Of a stretch of 46,074 nucleotides of DNA, positions 8,317 through 16,195 are shown piece after piece. The notes under the pieces are model-generated. The model made no database searches and was not told the origin of the DNA. It was given only the letters and a program-made list of their open reading frames with translations. Source of the DNA: Flavobacterium solisilvae (GTDB lineage Bacteria; Bacteroidota; Bacteroidia; Flavobacteriales; Flavobacteriaceae); NCBI RefSeq assembly GCF_012911605.1, contig NZ_JAAMPT010000195.1, forward strand, positions 1 to 46,074, given 5' to 3'. Made by a program: the position numbers and the translations under genes. Each line of letters starts with the position of its first letter. Position 1 is the stretch's first letter.

Positions 8317-8952
8317 ATGAAAAAAATAGTAATTGCTTTGTTGTTAATTTCGTTGTTTTCTTGCGGGAAAAAAGAAATCCAATTGCCTCAATTGAATGAA
8401 ACGGTTGTGGCTGATGTCAAAGATCATTCACCGATTTTTATGTTTTTTGAAACTAATGGAAAAGATACTTTGATTGATGTAAACCGAAGTAATTCTATTA
8501 GTTCGACAAATTGGTTGTTTAATATCGACAAGCGATTGCCGTTGAAATTGGTTATTCCTGAAATTCAAAAACTGCAAGCCAAAAAAGAGAAAAGTTCACA
8601 TAAAAAAGAAGGTACTGAAAACTATTTTACCTATATGGATAAAAAGAAGAAGACGTTGGCTTTTTTACCACTAGTTGATGTTGAATATGTTTTTGATAAA
8701 GCAACATTGGGATTGAATACACTTTATTTTAAAGCAGACGGGAAGATTTTTTTTAACAATCAACAATTATCAGAACAAGAGTTAGAGCAATATTTTAATA
8801 ATTTGAAAGTTGAAAGAGAAAGTGAAATTTTTATTGGTTATGATAAAAATTTGAGTTTTGAAAACTATTTAAAATATAGGTTGAAGACTAAAAAAATAGT
8901 GATAACTAAATTAGGCTTGACTATTAATTATACCAAAGAGTTTGTGTATTGA
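8317..8952 (+). CDS. Hypothetical lipoprotein cotranscribed with folP
   Basis: This 211-residue protein has a lipoprotein signal (LLISLFSC-G). The mature part is lysine-rich. A segment near residue 145 (FKADGKIFFNNQQLSEQEL) recalls the periplasmic domain of ExbD/TolR proteins, which often have D-G-x-x-x-x-N-x-x-x-x-x-x-E-L. No transmembrane anchor other than the signal is visible, so a true ExbD role is unlikely. It starts 2 bp after folP and must be translated from the same mRNA. Confidence 0.6.
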   Translation: MKKIVIALLLISLFSCGKKEIQLPQLNETVVADVKDHSPIFMFFETNGKDTLIDVNRSNSISSTNWLFNIDKRLPLKLVIPEIQKLQAKKEKSSHKKEGTENYFTYMDKKKKTLAFLPLVDVEYVFDKATLGLNTLYFKADGKIFFNNQQLSEQELEQYFNNLKVERESEIFIGYDKNLSFENYLKYRLKTKKIVITKLGLTINYTKEFVY

Positions 8953-8989
8953 ATTTGAAAACTTTGAACTTGAAACTCGAAACTTTCAA

Positions 8990-9463
8990 CTATTGATGAT
9001 GATATGGTTCATTTCGTAAAATTGTAAATCCGCGATATAATTGTTCAATAAAAAATAACCGAACCATTTGATGTGAAAAAGTCATTTCAGAAAGCGAAAC
9101 TTTTCCTTGTGCTTTTTTGTAAACTTCCTCGCTAAAACCATATGGTCCGCCAATGACAAAAACCAAAGTTTTTACACCAGAATTCATTTTCTTTTGTAGA
9201 TAATCCGCAAATTTCATGCTCGAGAAAGTACTTCCGTTTTCGTCTAACAAAATCAATTGATCAGTAGGAGTGAGTTTGGCTAAAATCAATTCGCCTTCTT
9301 TTTCTTTCTGTTGGCTTTCGGATAAATTCTTTACGTTTTTAATATCCGGAATGATTTCTAAATCAAACTTGATGTAAAAAGACAAACGTTTGGTATAATC
9401 GTCAATTAAGGTTTGTAACGATTTGTTGTCGGTTTTTCCAATGGCGATTAGTTTGATGTTCAT
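8990..9463 (-). CDS. rlmH: 23S rRNA (pseudouridine1915-N3) methyltransferase
   Basis: RlmH is a SPOUT-class enzyme that methylates pseudouridine 1915 in helix 69 of 23S rRNA. At 157 residues it has standard length. FVIGGPYGFSEEV forms the SAM-binding knot, and LSEMTFSHQMVRLFFIEQ with the terminal Y-R-G-x-x-I-x-x-x-x-P-Y-H-H is diagnostic. It lies 37 bp downstream of the restriction endonuclease gene on the same strand. It may be an older neighbour of aroE that the restriction-modification pair has separated. Confidence 0.96.
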   Translation of the reverse strand: MNIKLIAIGKTDNKSLQTLIDDYTKRLSFYIKFDLEIIPDIKNVKNLSESQQKEKEGELILAKLTPTDQLILLDENGSTFSSMKFADYLQKKMNSGVKTLVFVIGGPYGFSEEVYKKAQGKVSLSEMTFSHQMVRLFFIEQLYRGFTILRNEPYHHQ

Positions 9464-9500
9464 GGTTTGGATACTATCTTTTTTACTGATATCATTTCAG

Positions 9501-10559
9501 CTATCTCAAAGAAAGTTCTGTTAATATTTGTTTGATGTCCAAATGCTTTGTATCTTGAATTTTCTTTGCATGTTCAGAAACTAAATCTATCCAATCAAAA
9601 AATTTTGTTTTTTCAGTCGTTTTAGTTTCCCAATATTCCGAAAGTTCAAACGCTGATGTTTGTAAAATTGTTTCAATGATATTTGGAATATTGTTAAACA
9701 AGTTCAAAAATATCCTAGAAACTTTTGGATAAACTCTCGTATTAAATGAAAAATCATTCGTGCCTCCTGCCGTAAATGGATCTCTTGTGTTAGGACAAAC
9801 TATATTATGTTTTGAAACTAACCAAAATGCAAACCTATTGAATTTGTCCTGTGTCTTTCCAAATATTTCTGGAAAAAAAATCATTCCTAAAACTAATAAA
9901 TTATCTCTTTCCTTTTTACTAATATTATTCCAAAAGCGAAGTTTTAACCCTCCAACATCTGTTTGATTATCCATCCACCAAAGTTCTTCGCCTGGTTTTA
10001 GTTTACTTCTATAATAATCAACAATTGGTTTGATTGGACTTTCTTTTTTTCGTAAGGTGTCATAAGGCATATTTATTTTGTCAAAAATGGTTTTGCCATG
10101 TTCCAAATTCATATCTATCAAATATCGTGGTGAATGTGTAACTACAACTTCTGATAAGACTTCTTCATATGGACGACAACGAAATTCTATCGGACTCGCA
10201 AGTTTTGCGAACAACATATAAATTCGTTCGACATTATCAACTCTTGTGCTTTCCAATACACTATTTCCTGTTGTTTTCCAATGGTTTTGTGTGGTTGTTT
10301 TTACTTCAATTCCGTAATATTTTTTCGCAATAATATCTGGAAATTTTTGTCCGCCAATTAATTCTATTGAGTTTTCAAATATGGTTCCAACAGCTAAATC
10401 TGTCATCACATCTCTTACGTAAGGCTCAAGATTTCTTCCTAAAAGTGTTGCAACTTTCTTTGTTGATTTTTTTGCGTGAATATTCAGCTCGTCAATGGTC
10501 GAACCAAGTAACAAATCAAATTCACTTCTATTTGGATCTGAATTTACTGAAATTATCAT
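9501..10559 (-). CDS. Probable type II restriction endonuclease
   Basis: This 352-residue protein lies 2 bp behind a C5 cytosine methyltransferase gene. A PD-(D/E)xK nuclease core is visible: F-P-D75 then E85-V-K87 in KYYGIEVKTT, with E45 upstream as a likely third acidic residue. No translocase or methylase domain is present, which fits a simple type II enzyme. The recognition site cannot be read from sequence; it should be the site methylated by the partner. No controller (C) protein gene is present next to it. Confidence 0.8.
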   Translation of the reverse strand: MIISVNSDPNRSEFDLLLGSTIDELNIHAKKSTKKVATLLGRNLEPYVRDVMTDLAVGTIFENSIELIGGQKFPDIIAKKYYGIEVKTTTQNHWKTTGNSVLESTRVDNVERIYMLFAKLASPIEFRCRPYEEVLSEVVVTHSPRYLIDMNLEHGKTIFDKINMPYDTLRKKESPIKPIVDYYRSKLKPGEELWWMDNQTDVGGLKLRFWNNISKKERDNLLVLGMIFFPEIFGKTQDKFNRFAFWLVSKHNIVCPNTRDPFTAGGTNDFSFNTRVYPKVSRIFLNLFNNIPNIIETILQTSAFELSEYWETKTTEKTKFFDWIDLVSEHAKKIQDTKHLDIKQILTELSLR

Positions 10560-10561
10560 TC

Positions 10562-11923
10562 TTATTTCTTAAAATATAAGTCCCAAACATCTTCAATTCT
10601 CTTGGCTAAATTGTAAGCCAAAAGTGGTGGAACTGCGTTACCAATAATTTTATACGCTTGTGATGGACTAACTAAATATGAACCTTTTCTACCATTTTTA
10701 TTCTCGATAACGAAATCATAATCTGGCGGAAATGTTTGGATTAATGCACATTCTCTTGGTGTTAATCTTCTTTCGGTTAATCCATTGTTTAATTCCTTTT
10801 CTATTTTTCCACCATTTACAGAAGAAAGTCTTCTAAATTCAATATTTCCGTGATGTTCAGAACGAATTGTTGGTGCAATTCCTTCTAATTTTATTTCAGT
10901 TTGTCCTTGACAATGTTTTCCCATAAACTTTGCTTTTGAATAAAATTTTTGGGATAAATCTTCTGTATTTTCAGGTTCTTCCAAATTTTTAAATAAATCT
11001 TTTAACTGAACGAAATGTTTCAAATTTTCACCTTCTACCGTATAAGAATGCGTTGGATTTGGATAAGGATTGTATTGCTCTGAAATCGTTTCTTTTTCTA
11101 ATTCTGCCAAAGCCGATTTTTTCAAAGCCGATTTTTTGATACCAATAAAAATTACTCTTTCTCTTGATTGTGGAACGCCAAAATCTGCCGAATGTAAAAC
11201 TTGCGGATCAAGTACAATGTAACCGTTTCCGTTAGCTGATGAAAAGTCATTTTGAATAATTGATTTTACATCACCAAGATTTACCAAACCTTTTACATTT
11301 TCTGCAATGAAAATTTTCGGCTGTGTAATTTCAATCACTTCTTTCATCCACATATAAAGCTGTCCGCGAGTTTCAATGGATGCCGTCTTGTTTTCGATAA
11401 GTTCACCTTTGTGATTTTTGTGTGAATTAAAACCGTTTCGTTTTCCTGCTATACTAAAATCTTGGCAAGGAAATCCACCTGTTACAACATCTACTTCTTT
11501 GGGGAAAACATTCAAGCCATTGTGATACATTTTTACTAAATCAACAATACTTTCCTTGTGAAAATCCTCTACATTGTGTCCGCGTTTTGAAAAATAGTTA
11601 ACCCAAGCATTTCTTGCATCAGTCAAAATATCGTTAGCAAAAACGGTTTTGAATTTTGTTTTTTTGAGTTGAACAAATCCATTTTTAAATTTCTTGTCAA
11701 TGAAATTTGGTGTTAAAATTTCGTTGATTGACTGTTGTAAAACAGAAAATCCACCCTCAAAACCTAAGTCCATTCCACCACAACCCGAAAAGAGAGAAAG
11801 TACATTTAATATTTCTTTTTTTTCTCTTTTATTTGGTTTAATAGATGACTTTGAAAAATAAGAGATCTCCAATTGAGGTTCTTCAACTACGCTTATTTGA
11901 GTATCTATAGCTTCTATTCGCAT
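10562..11923 (-). CDS. DNA (cytosine-5) methyltransferase of a type II R-M system
   Basis: This 453-residue m5C methyltransferase shows motif I LSLFSGCGGMDLGF (about 42-55), motif IV G-F-P-C153-Q-D-F-S with the catalytic Cys, and motif VI E208-N-V. Motif VIII is QSRERVIF, motif IX is RRLTPRECALIQTFP and motif X is IGNAVPP. The target-recognition region lies between VIII and IX, roughly 265-375. A 40-residue extension precedes motif I. The endonuclease gene follows after 2 bp. Transcription starts from a promoter inside the end of aroE. Confidence 0.94.
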   Translation of the reverse strand: MRIEAIDTQISVVEEPQLEISYFSKSSIKPNKREKKEILNVLSLFSGCGGMDLGFEGGFSVLQQSINEILTPNFIDKKFKNGFVQLKKTKFKTVFANDILTDARNAWVNYFSKRGHNVEDFHKESIVDLVKMYHNGLNVFPKEVDVVTGGFPCQDFSIAGKRNGFNSHKNHKGELIENKTASIETRGQLYMWMKEVIEITQPKIFIAENVKGLVNLGDVKSIIQNDFSSANGNGYIVLDPQVLHSADFGVPQSRERVIFIGIKKSALKKSALAELEKETISEQYNPYPNPTHSYTVEGENLKHFVQLKDLFKNLEEPENTEDLSQKFYSKAKFMGKHCQGQTEIKLEGIAPTIRSEHHGNIEFRRLSSVNGGKIEKELNNGLTERRLTPRECALIQTFPPDYDFVIENKNGRKGSYLVSPSQAYKIIGNAVPPLLAYNLAKRIEDVWDLYFKK

Positions 11924-11972
11924 AGCATTTATTAATTATTTTGTATAAAGAAATTTTTTGAATATAAATATA

Positions 11973-12006
11973 CAAATTTATGTTTATTAAAATTTTTTAT
12001 TCCAAA
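11973..12006 (-). promoter_or_regulatory. Promoter of the restriction-modification genes
   Basis: On the minus strand TTTG (12006-12003), 22 bp, TAAATTTG (11980-11973). The -33 part lies within the last codons of aroE. The leader is about 45 nt, and the methyltransferase is encoded first, as expected for protection before cutting. Confidence 0.55.
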
Positions 12007-12730
12007 TCTTCCAGGCTTTTTCTGCTTGAAAAACCAACATTTCATAACCGTTTTTAGTTATTGCGCCTTTCTTTTTAGCTTTTTTCAAGAATTGTGTTTC
12101 CTCCGGATTGTATATTAAATCGAAAGCGATGTGTTTTTCGGTGAAAAATTGATATGGTAAAAGTGGAAAATCTTTAATATTTGGGCTTGTTCCCAATGGT
12201 GTGCAATTGATAATAATGTGATAATTATCAAATGTTGTAGCGTTAATTCGGTTGTAATCAATCATGCCTTCTTTTTCTTCGCGAGAGACAAAGGTGTAAA
12301 GAATTCCAAGTTCATTCAAGGCAAAAGCTACGGCTTTCGCTGCGCCACCAGTTCCAAGGATTAATGCTTTTTTATGATGCGATTGCAATAATGGTTGTAA
12401 TGATTTTTTAAAACCATAATAATCGGAATTGTAACCTTTTAAAGTTCCTTTTTTTGTAAAACGAATAACATTTACGGCACCGATTTGTGCTGCTTTTTTT
12501 GATAATTTGTTCAGGTACGGAATGATTTCTTCTTTATACGGAATGGTTACATTCAATCCTTTTAACTCAGGATTATCCGTTATCAGTTTTGGAAAATCTT
12601 CAATGGATTGCAAATCGAAATTCTCATAAACATAACCGTCAAGATTTCCTAAAGCAAATTTTTCGGTGAAATGCTTTTTAGAAAACGAATAGGAAATGTT
12701 TTTGCCAATTAAACCATATTGATTTCTCAT
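11987..12730 (-). CDS. aroE: Shikimate dehydrogenase
   Basis: AroE reduces 3-dehydroshikimate with NADPH in the aromatic amino acid pathway. The 247-residue protein shows the substrate-site SYSFSKKHF, the N-V-T-I-P-Y-K-E catalytic segment with its Lys, and the nucleotide loop LGTGGAAKA. The N-C-T-P-L-G-T motif and the C-terminal NGYEMLVFQAEKAWKIW follow. Its start overlaps the stop of the upstream TonB-C gene by four bases (ATGA), so it is the third gene of a TPR-TonB-C-aroE unit. Confidence 0.96.
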   Translation of the reverse strand: MRNQYGLIGKNISYSFSKKHFTEKFALGNLDGYVYENFDLQSIEDFPKLITDNPELKGLNVTIPYKEEIIPYLNKLSKKAAQIGAVNVIRFTKKGTLKGYNSDYYGFKKSLQPLLQSHHKKALILGTGGAAKAVAFALNELGILYTFVSREEKEGMIDYNRINATTFDNYHIIINCTPLGTSPNIKDFPLLPYQFFTEKHIAFDLIYNPEETQFLKKAKKKGAITKNGYEMLVFQAEKAWKIWNKKF

Positions 12731-13131
12731 TCTAAATTTCTTAAATGTATGGGAATTGTATATGAAGATCTGACAGCTTTGTTTTTAATCTTTCCTGCTT
12801 TCCATCCTTTGATGTTTTTTATAACTCTAATTGCTTCTTCACCTGAACCAAATCCACAATCTCGGATAGATTTTAAATTACTGATTGTTCCATTCTTTTC
12901 AATTGTAAAAGAAATTGCAATAAAACATGTTGTTATATTGTTTTTTTCTAACGCTTTAGGATTTTTGTAATTGCGATAAATTTCAGCATAAAGCAATTCG
13001 TTTCCTTTTATATAGTCAGCATTTTCGTCTAACTCGTTTTGGTTGTAAATTTTATCCTTGCTGGTATTTTCTTTTTTGTTTTGACCAAATGTTGTAGAAA
13101 ATACTAAAAGCAAAAAAATGAATTTGTTCAT
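12727..13131 (-). CDS. Exported TonB C-terminal domain protein
   Basis: This 134-residue protein has an N-terminal signal peptide (MNKFIFLLLVFSTTFGQ). Its C-terminal half, starting FTIEKNGTISNLKSIRDCG, resembles the TonB C-terminal beta-alpha-beta domain, including a G-W-K-A-G-K-x-x-x-x-x-V-R-x-x-Y-T-I-P motif. The usual Pro-rich spacer and uncleaved anchor of a working TonB are absent, so it may only bind peptidoglycan or partner proteins. It is coupled to the TPR gene (TAATG) and to aroE (ATGA). Confidence 0.7.
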   Translation of the reverse strand: MNKFIFLLLVFSTTFGQNKKENTSKDKIYNQNELDENADYIKGNELLYAEIYRNYKNPKALEKNNITTCFIAISFTIEKNGTISNLKSIRDCGFGSGEEAIRVIKNIKGWKAGKIKNKAVRSSYTIPIHLRNLE

Positions 13132-14525
13132 TATTTAGTGTGTTTCGCAATATATTCCTGAACCGATGGTTTTTCCCAAATGGTTGGAAACATTTCTTTT
13201 AATAAAGTCTGATGTTTTGCGTTCAATCGTAATCCGTTGCTAAGGTGGAAATTTCCTTTTTCGGTTTCGTTTAATAACAAATGCAATCCAGCCAAACGGT
13301 ATTCGATTTCGGCTTCTTCAGGAAAATATTCCGCCGATTGAATAAGTGTTAAAATAGCATTATTGTATTCGCCCATTTGATGCATCATATCAGCCCAAAA
13401 TAACCATGTGTCCAATTGATAATCGCCAAATTCAACGGCTTTTCGGTATCCAAATTCGGCTTCTTCAAAATTACCCATTGCTTTGTTGATGGTTCCAAAA
13501 CGTTTCCAATACAAACGATTTTGGTCATCAATTGCCAAAGCTTTGTTTACATAATACAACGCTTTTTGGAAGTTTTTTTGACGAACATAAAAATCGGTTA
13601 TAGCAATCCAGCCTTTGTCTAAAAGTGGATCTTCGTGAACCGTTTTGTTGAAATATTTTAAAGCTTCCACTTTGTTGCCTAACTTCTCATAACATTTTCC
13701 TATGCGAAGTAAAGCATACGAAGTAGGATCATCTAATTCGATAGTTCTTTCATAGCTTTCGATGGCTTCGTCATATCTTTTTAAACGTTCCAATGCTTTT
13801 CCTTTTTCCATAAAAGCACCGATAAATTCTTCATCGATATAGGTTGAAAATTCAAAAGCACGAACGGCATTTTCATAATCTTTTAGTCCATAATATAAAC
13901 GTCCAGATTGATGCCAAGCGATTTCACTGTATGGATTTCTGTCAATATAGGTTTTTAGATATTCAATCGCTTCAAGGTTTTGGTCTAAAAATTCAAAGCA
14001 ATACACAACATTATATAACGCCGATTGGTCTTCAATATCCTCTTCTAAACAGTTAATAAAACTTTGTTTTGCTTGTTCCAGATTGTCCATAAAAAGATAT
14101 TCCATCCCGATTAAATTGTACACATCAGCATAATCATCAGTATATTTTAAAGCAATGTTTAGGTATTCAACAGCTTTTTCGTGTTGATCTCTTTTGGAAT
14201 AGATATTGGCTTTTTGGATAAAAATTTCTTCATTAGTAGGTTCGATAGCATAAAGTTCGTTTAATAACTTTTCTGCTTGATCTAATTTATCATCATACAC
14301 CAGCATTTCTACTTGAACTAATTTTAATCCGGTAGATTTTGGATGTTGTTCCAGTCCTAACTTTAACGCTTTTTTGGCTAAAGTAGCTTTGCCCATATCG
14401 AGATAATGCAGGATGATTTCCTCGAATTCCTCTGAATCGAAAAAGAATACTTTGTTGGTTTTCAACATCGATTCAAACTTCGATAAGGATAAGTTGTAGT
14501 CTTCTTCGTCGTGATCCAAGTGCAT
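13131..14525 (-). CDS. Tetratricopeptide repeat protein
   Basis: This 464-residue cytoplasmic protein is built almost entirely of TPR-like helical pairs. Repeats with the A-x-x-x-x/Y-x-x-A-I-x-x-Y pattern are visible across about residues 60-430, for example YDEAIESYERTIELD and GNFEEAEFGYRKAVEFGD. No signal peptide or catalytic domain is seen. It probably acts as a scaffold for protein contacts; partners are unknown. It is the first gene of the unit with the TonB-C gene and aroE. Confidence 0.85.
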   Translation of the reverse strand: MHLDHDEEDYNLSLSKFESMLKTNKVFFFDSEEFEEIILHYLDMGKATLAKKALKLGLEQHPKSTGLKLVQVEMLVYDDKLDQAEKLLNELYAIEPTNEEIFIQKANIYSKRDQHEKAVEYLNIALKYTDDYADVYNLIGMEYLFMDNLEQAKQSFINCLEEDIEDQSALYNVVYCFEFLDQNLEAIEYLKTYIDRNPYSEIAWHQSGRLYYGLKDYENAVRAFEFSTYIDEEFIGAFMEKGKALERLKRYDEAIESYERTIELDDPTSYALLRIGKCYEKLGNKVEALKYFNKTVHEDPLLDKGWIAITDFYVRQKNFQKALYYVNKALAIDDQNRLYWKRFGTINKAMGNFEEAEFGYRKAVEFGDYQLDTWLFWADMMHQMGEYNNAILTLIQSAEYFPEEAEIEYRLAGLHLLLNETEKGNFHLSNGLRLNAKHQTLLKEMFPTIWEKPSVQEYIAKHTK

Positions 14526-14636
14526 AATGATAGGTGTTAAAATTATCCTTAATAAAATTAGAGAAATGTGGTCTTTTTTTGATTGAACAACATTATTGTT
14601 GTAAACAATTTAATTAACAATTTTTTAAATTTTGGT

Positions 14637-14936
14637 TTATCCTTGAGAACAGCTGTAACAAACAATATTGCAAAATTTAAACCAAAAAAATAGAAATGTG
14701 ACAAAATATAAAATCAAAATTGCGATACTGACAAATTGATGTCTTTTTGAAATTTTGTAAATCAATAAAACAAATGCTAAAATTGATAACACAAAAAATA
14801 ATATTGTCAAAAAATCATTTGTTACTGAATGACTATCTGCTGATTTTTGAGCAAATGGTAACAAAAAATATATGGTAAAAACAATAAATAGTAATAAGCA
14901 AAATAACTGTAATATATATTTAATGTATTTACTCAT
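14637..14936 (-). CDS. Small hypothetical membrane protein
   Basis: This 99-residue protein has three hydrophobic segments (about residues 8-28, 43-60 and 70-88). The C-terminal segment contains four Cys (F-C-N-I-V-C-Y-S-C). I recognise no family. Its start overlaps the end of the aminotransferase gene by 8 bases, so it is probably translated from the same mRNA. Confidence 0.6.
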   Translation of the reverse strand: MSKYIKYILQLFCLLLFIVFTIYFLLPFAQKSADSHSVTNDFLTILFFVLSILAFVLLIYKISKRHQFVSIAILILYFVTFLFFWFKFCNIVCYSCSQG

Positions 14937-16125
14937 CTATGGTATCATTCATTACTTCGTCCATTGCTTCCAGAATGATTGCACAACCTTCTTTGATTTC
15001 TTCTTCGGAAATTGTTAGCGGTGGCGTAATTCTTATGGCACATCCTTCAAAGAGCAACCAAAATAAAATCAATCCTTTATCTTGGCATTTTAAAATCACT
15101 TGATTGGTAATTTCGGCGTTTTTGGTCATTGCGGCAAGCATTAACCCTTTTCCTCTAATTTCTTCTATCAAAGGATGTACCAAAAGTGTTCTAAATAACT
15201 TTTCTTTTACTAAAGATTGTGTTGTATAGTCTTTTTCTAAGACTTCTTGTAAGGTTGCAAGGCTTGCTGCCGCTATGACAGGATGTCCGCCAAAAGTGGT
15301 GATGTGTCCGAGTTTTGGATCGTGAGTTAACAAATCCATATACTTTTCGTTGGCAATAAATCCGCCAACAGGCATTCCGCCAGCCATTCCTTTTCCAATA
15401 ATAACAACATCGGGAACGACATTGTAGTTTTCGTAACCAAATAGTTTTCCTGTTCTGCCAAATCCGGGTTGGATTTCGTCAATAATCATCAGTGCGCCAA
15501 CTTCTTCACAACGTTTTTTTACTTTTGCCAAAAAATCATTTTTAGGTTCGATAAAACCTGCGCCACCTTGAATACTTTCGAGAATAATTCCGGCGGTTTT
15601 GGTTGTGATTTTTTCTAAATCGGCTTCGTTATTAAAAGTGATAAAATCAACATCGGGAATCAATGGACGAAAAACTTGTTTGCGTTCTTCAAAACCCATA
15701 ACGCTCATCGAACCCATTGTGTTTCCGTGATAGGCATTGTGACAAGAAATTAATTGACTTCTTCCAGTAACACGACGAACGAGTTTTAATGCACCTTCGC
15801 AAGCTTCGGTTCCTGAGTTTACCAGATAGACTTTGTTTAAACTTGGATGTAAATTTTGAACCAATAATTTGCAATATTCCACCGCCGGATGTTGTGCATA
15901 TTCGCCATAAACCATCACATGAGAATATTTGTTTAACTGATCGATAATAGCTTGATTTACTCGCGGATGTTGATGTCCGAGTGAACAAGCAGAAACTCCA
16001 GCAACAAAATCTAGATATTTTTTATTATTTGAATCGTAAATATAGGAACCAACAGCATATGAAACTTCCATTCCTAATGGATAAGGAGAAGTTTGTGCTT
16101 GGTATTTTAAGAAATCTTGTTTCAT
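14929..16125 (-). CDS. Class III PLP-dependent aminotransferase (acetylornithine/ornithine type)
   Basis: This 398-residue enzyme has the class III fold of acetylornithine, ornithine and 4-aminobutyrate aminotransferases. Visible are the PLP phosphate site V-N-S-G-T-E-A, the H-N-A-Y-H-G-N segment, the D-E-I-Q-P-G-F-G-R-T-G-K motif and the Schiff-base Lys in I-I-G-K-G-M-A-G-G. The exact substrate cannot be set by sequence alone, and no other arginine genes are nearby. I chose ATG 16125 (MKQDFLKYQAQ) over a TTG at 16152, which would start inside a repeat. Confidence 0.85.
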   Translation of the reverse strand: MKQDFLKYQAQTSPYPLGMEVSYAVGSYIYDSNNKKYLDFVAGVSACSLGHQHPRVNQAIIDQLNKYSHVMVYGEYAQHPAVEYCKLLVQNLHPSLNKVYLVNSGTEACEGALKLVRRVTGRSQLISCHNAYHGNTMGSMSVMGFEERKQVFRPLIPDVDFITFNNEADLEKITTKTAGIILESIQGGAGFIEPKNDFLAKVKKRCEEVGALMIIDEIQPGFGRTGKLFGYENYNVVPDVVIIGKGMAGGMPVGGFIANEKYMDLLTHDPKLGHITTFGGHPVIAAASLATLQEVLEKDYTTQSLVKEKLFRTLLVHPLIEEIRGKGLMLAAMTKNAEITNQVILKCQDKGLILFWLLFEGCAIRITPPLTISEEEIKEGCAIILEAMDEVMNDTIDE

Positions 16126-16138
16126 AACTAAAAATATA

Positions 16139-16186
16139 CTCTGCGAAGACACTTCTTCCGAAAATTCGGGATGCGCTCAGTGTGAC
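16139..16186. repeat. Intergenic palindromic repeat element
   Basis: This is a GC-richer block between ostA and the aminotransferase gene. It contains the nested inverted repeat CCGAA-AA-TTCGG (16158-16169) and outer CACTT / TGTGAC-type arms. The text resembles dispersed repeats common in Flavobacteriia intergenic regions. Confidence 0.5.
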
Positions 16187-16195
16187 AAAAAAGAA

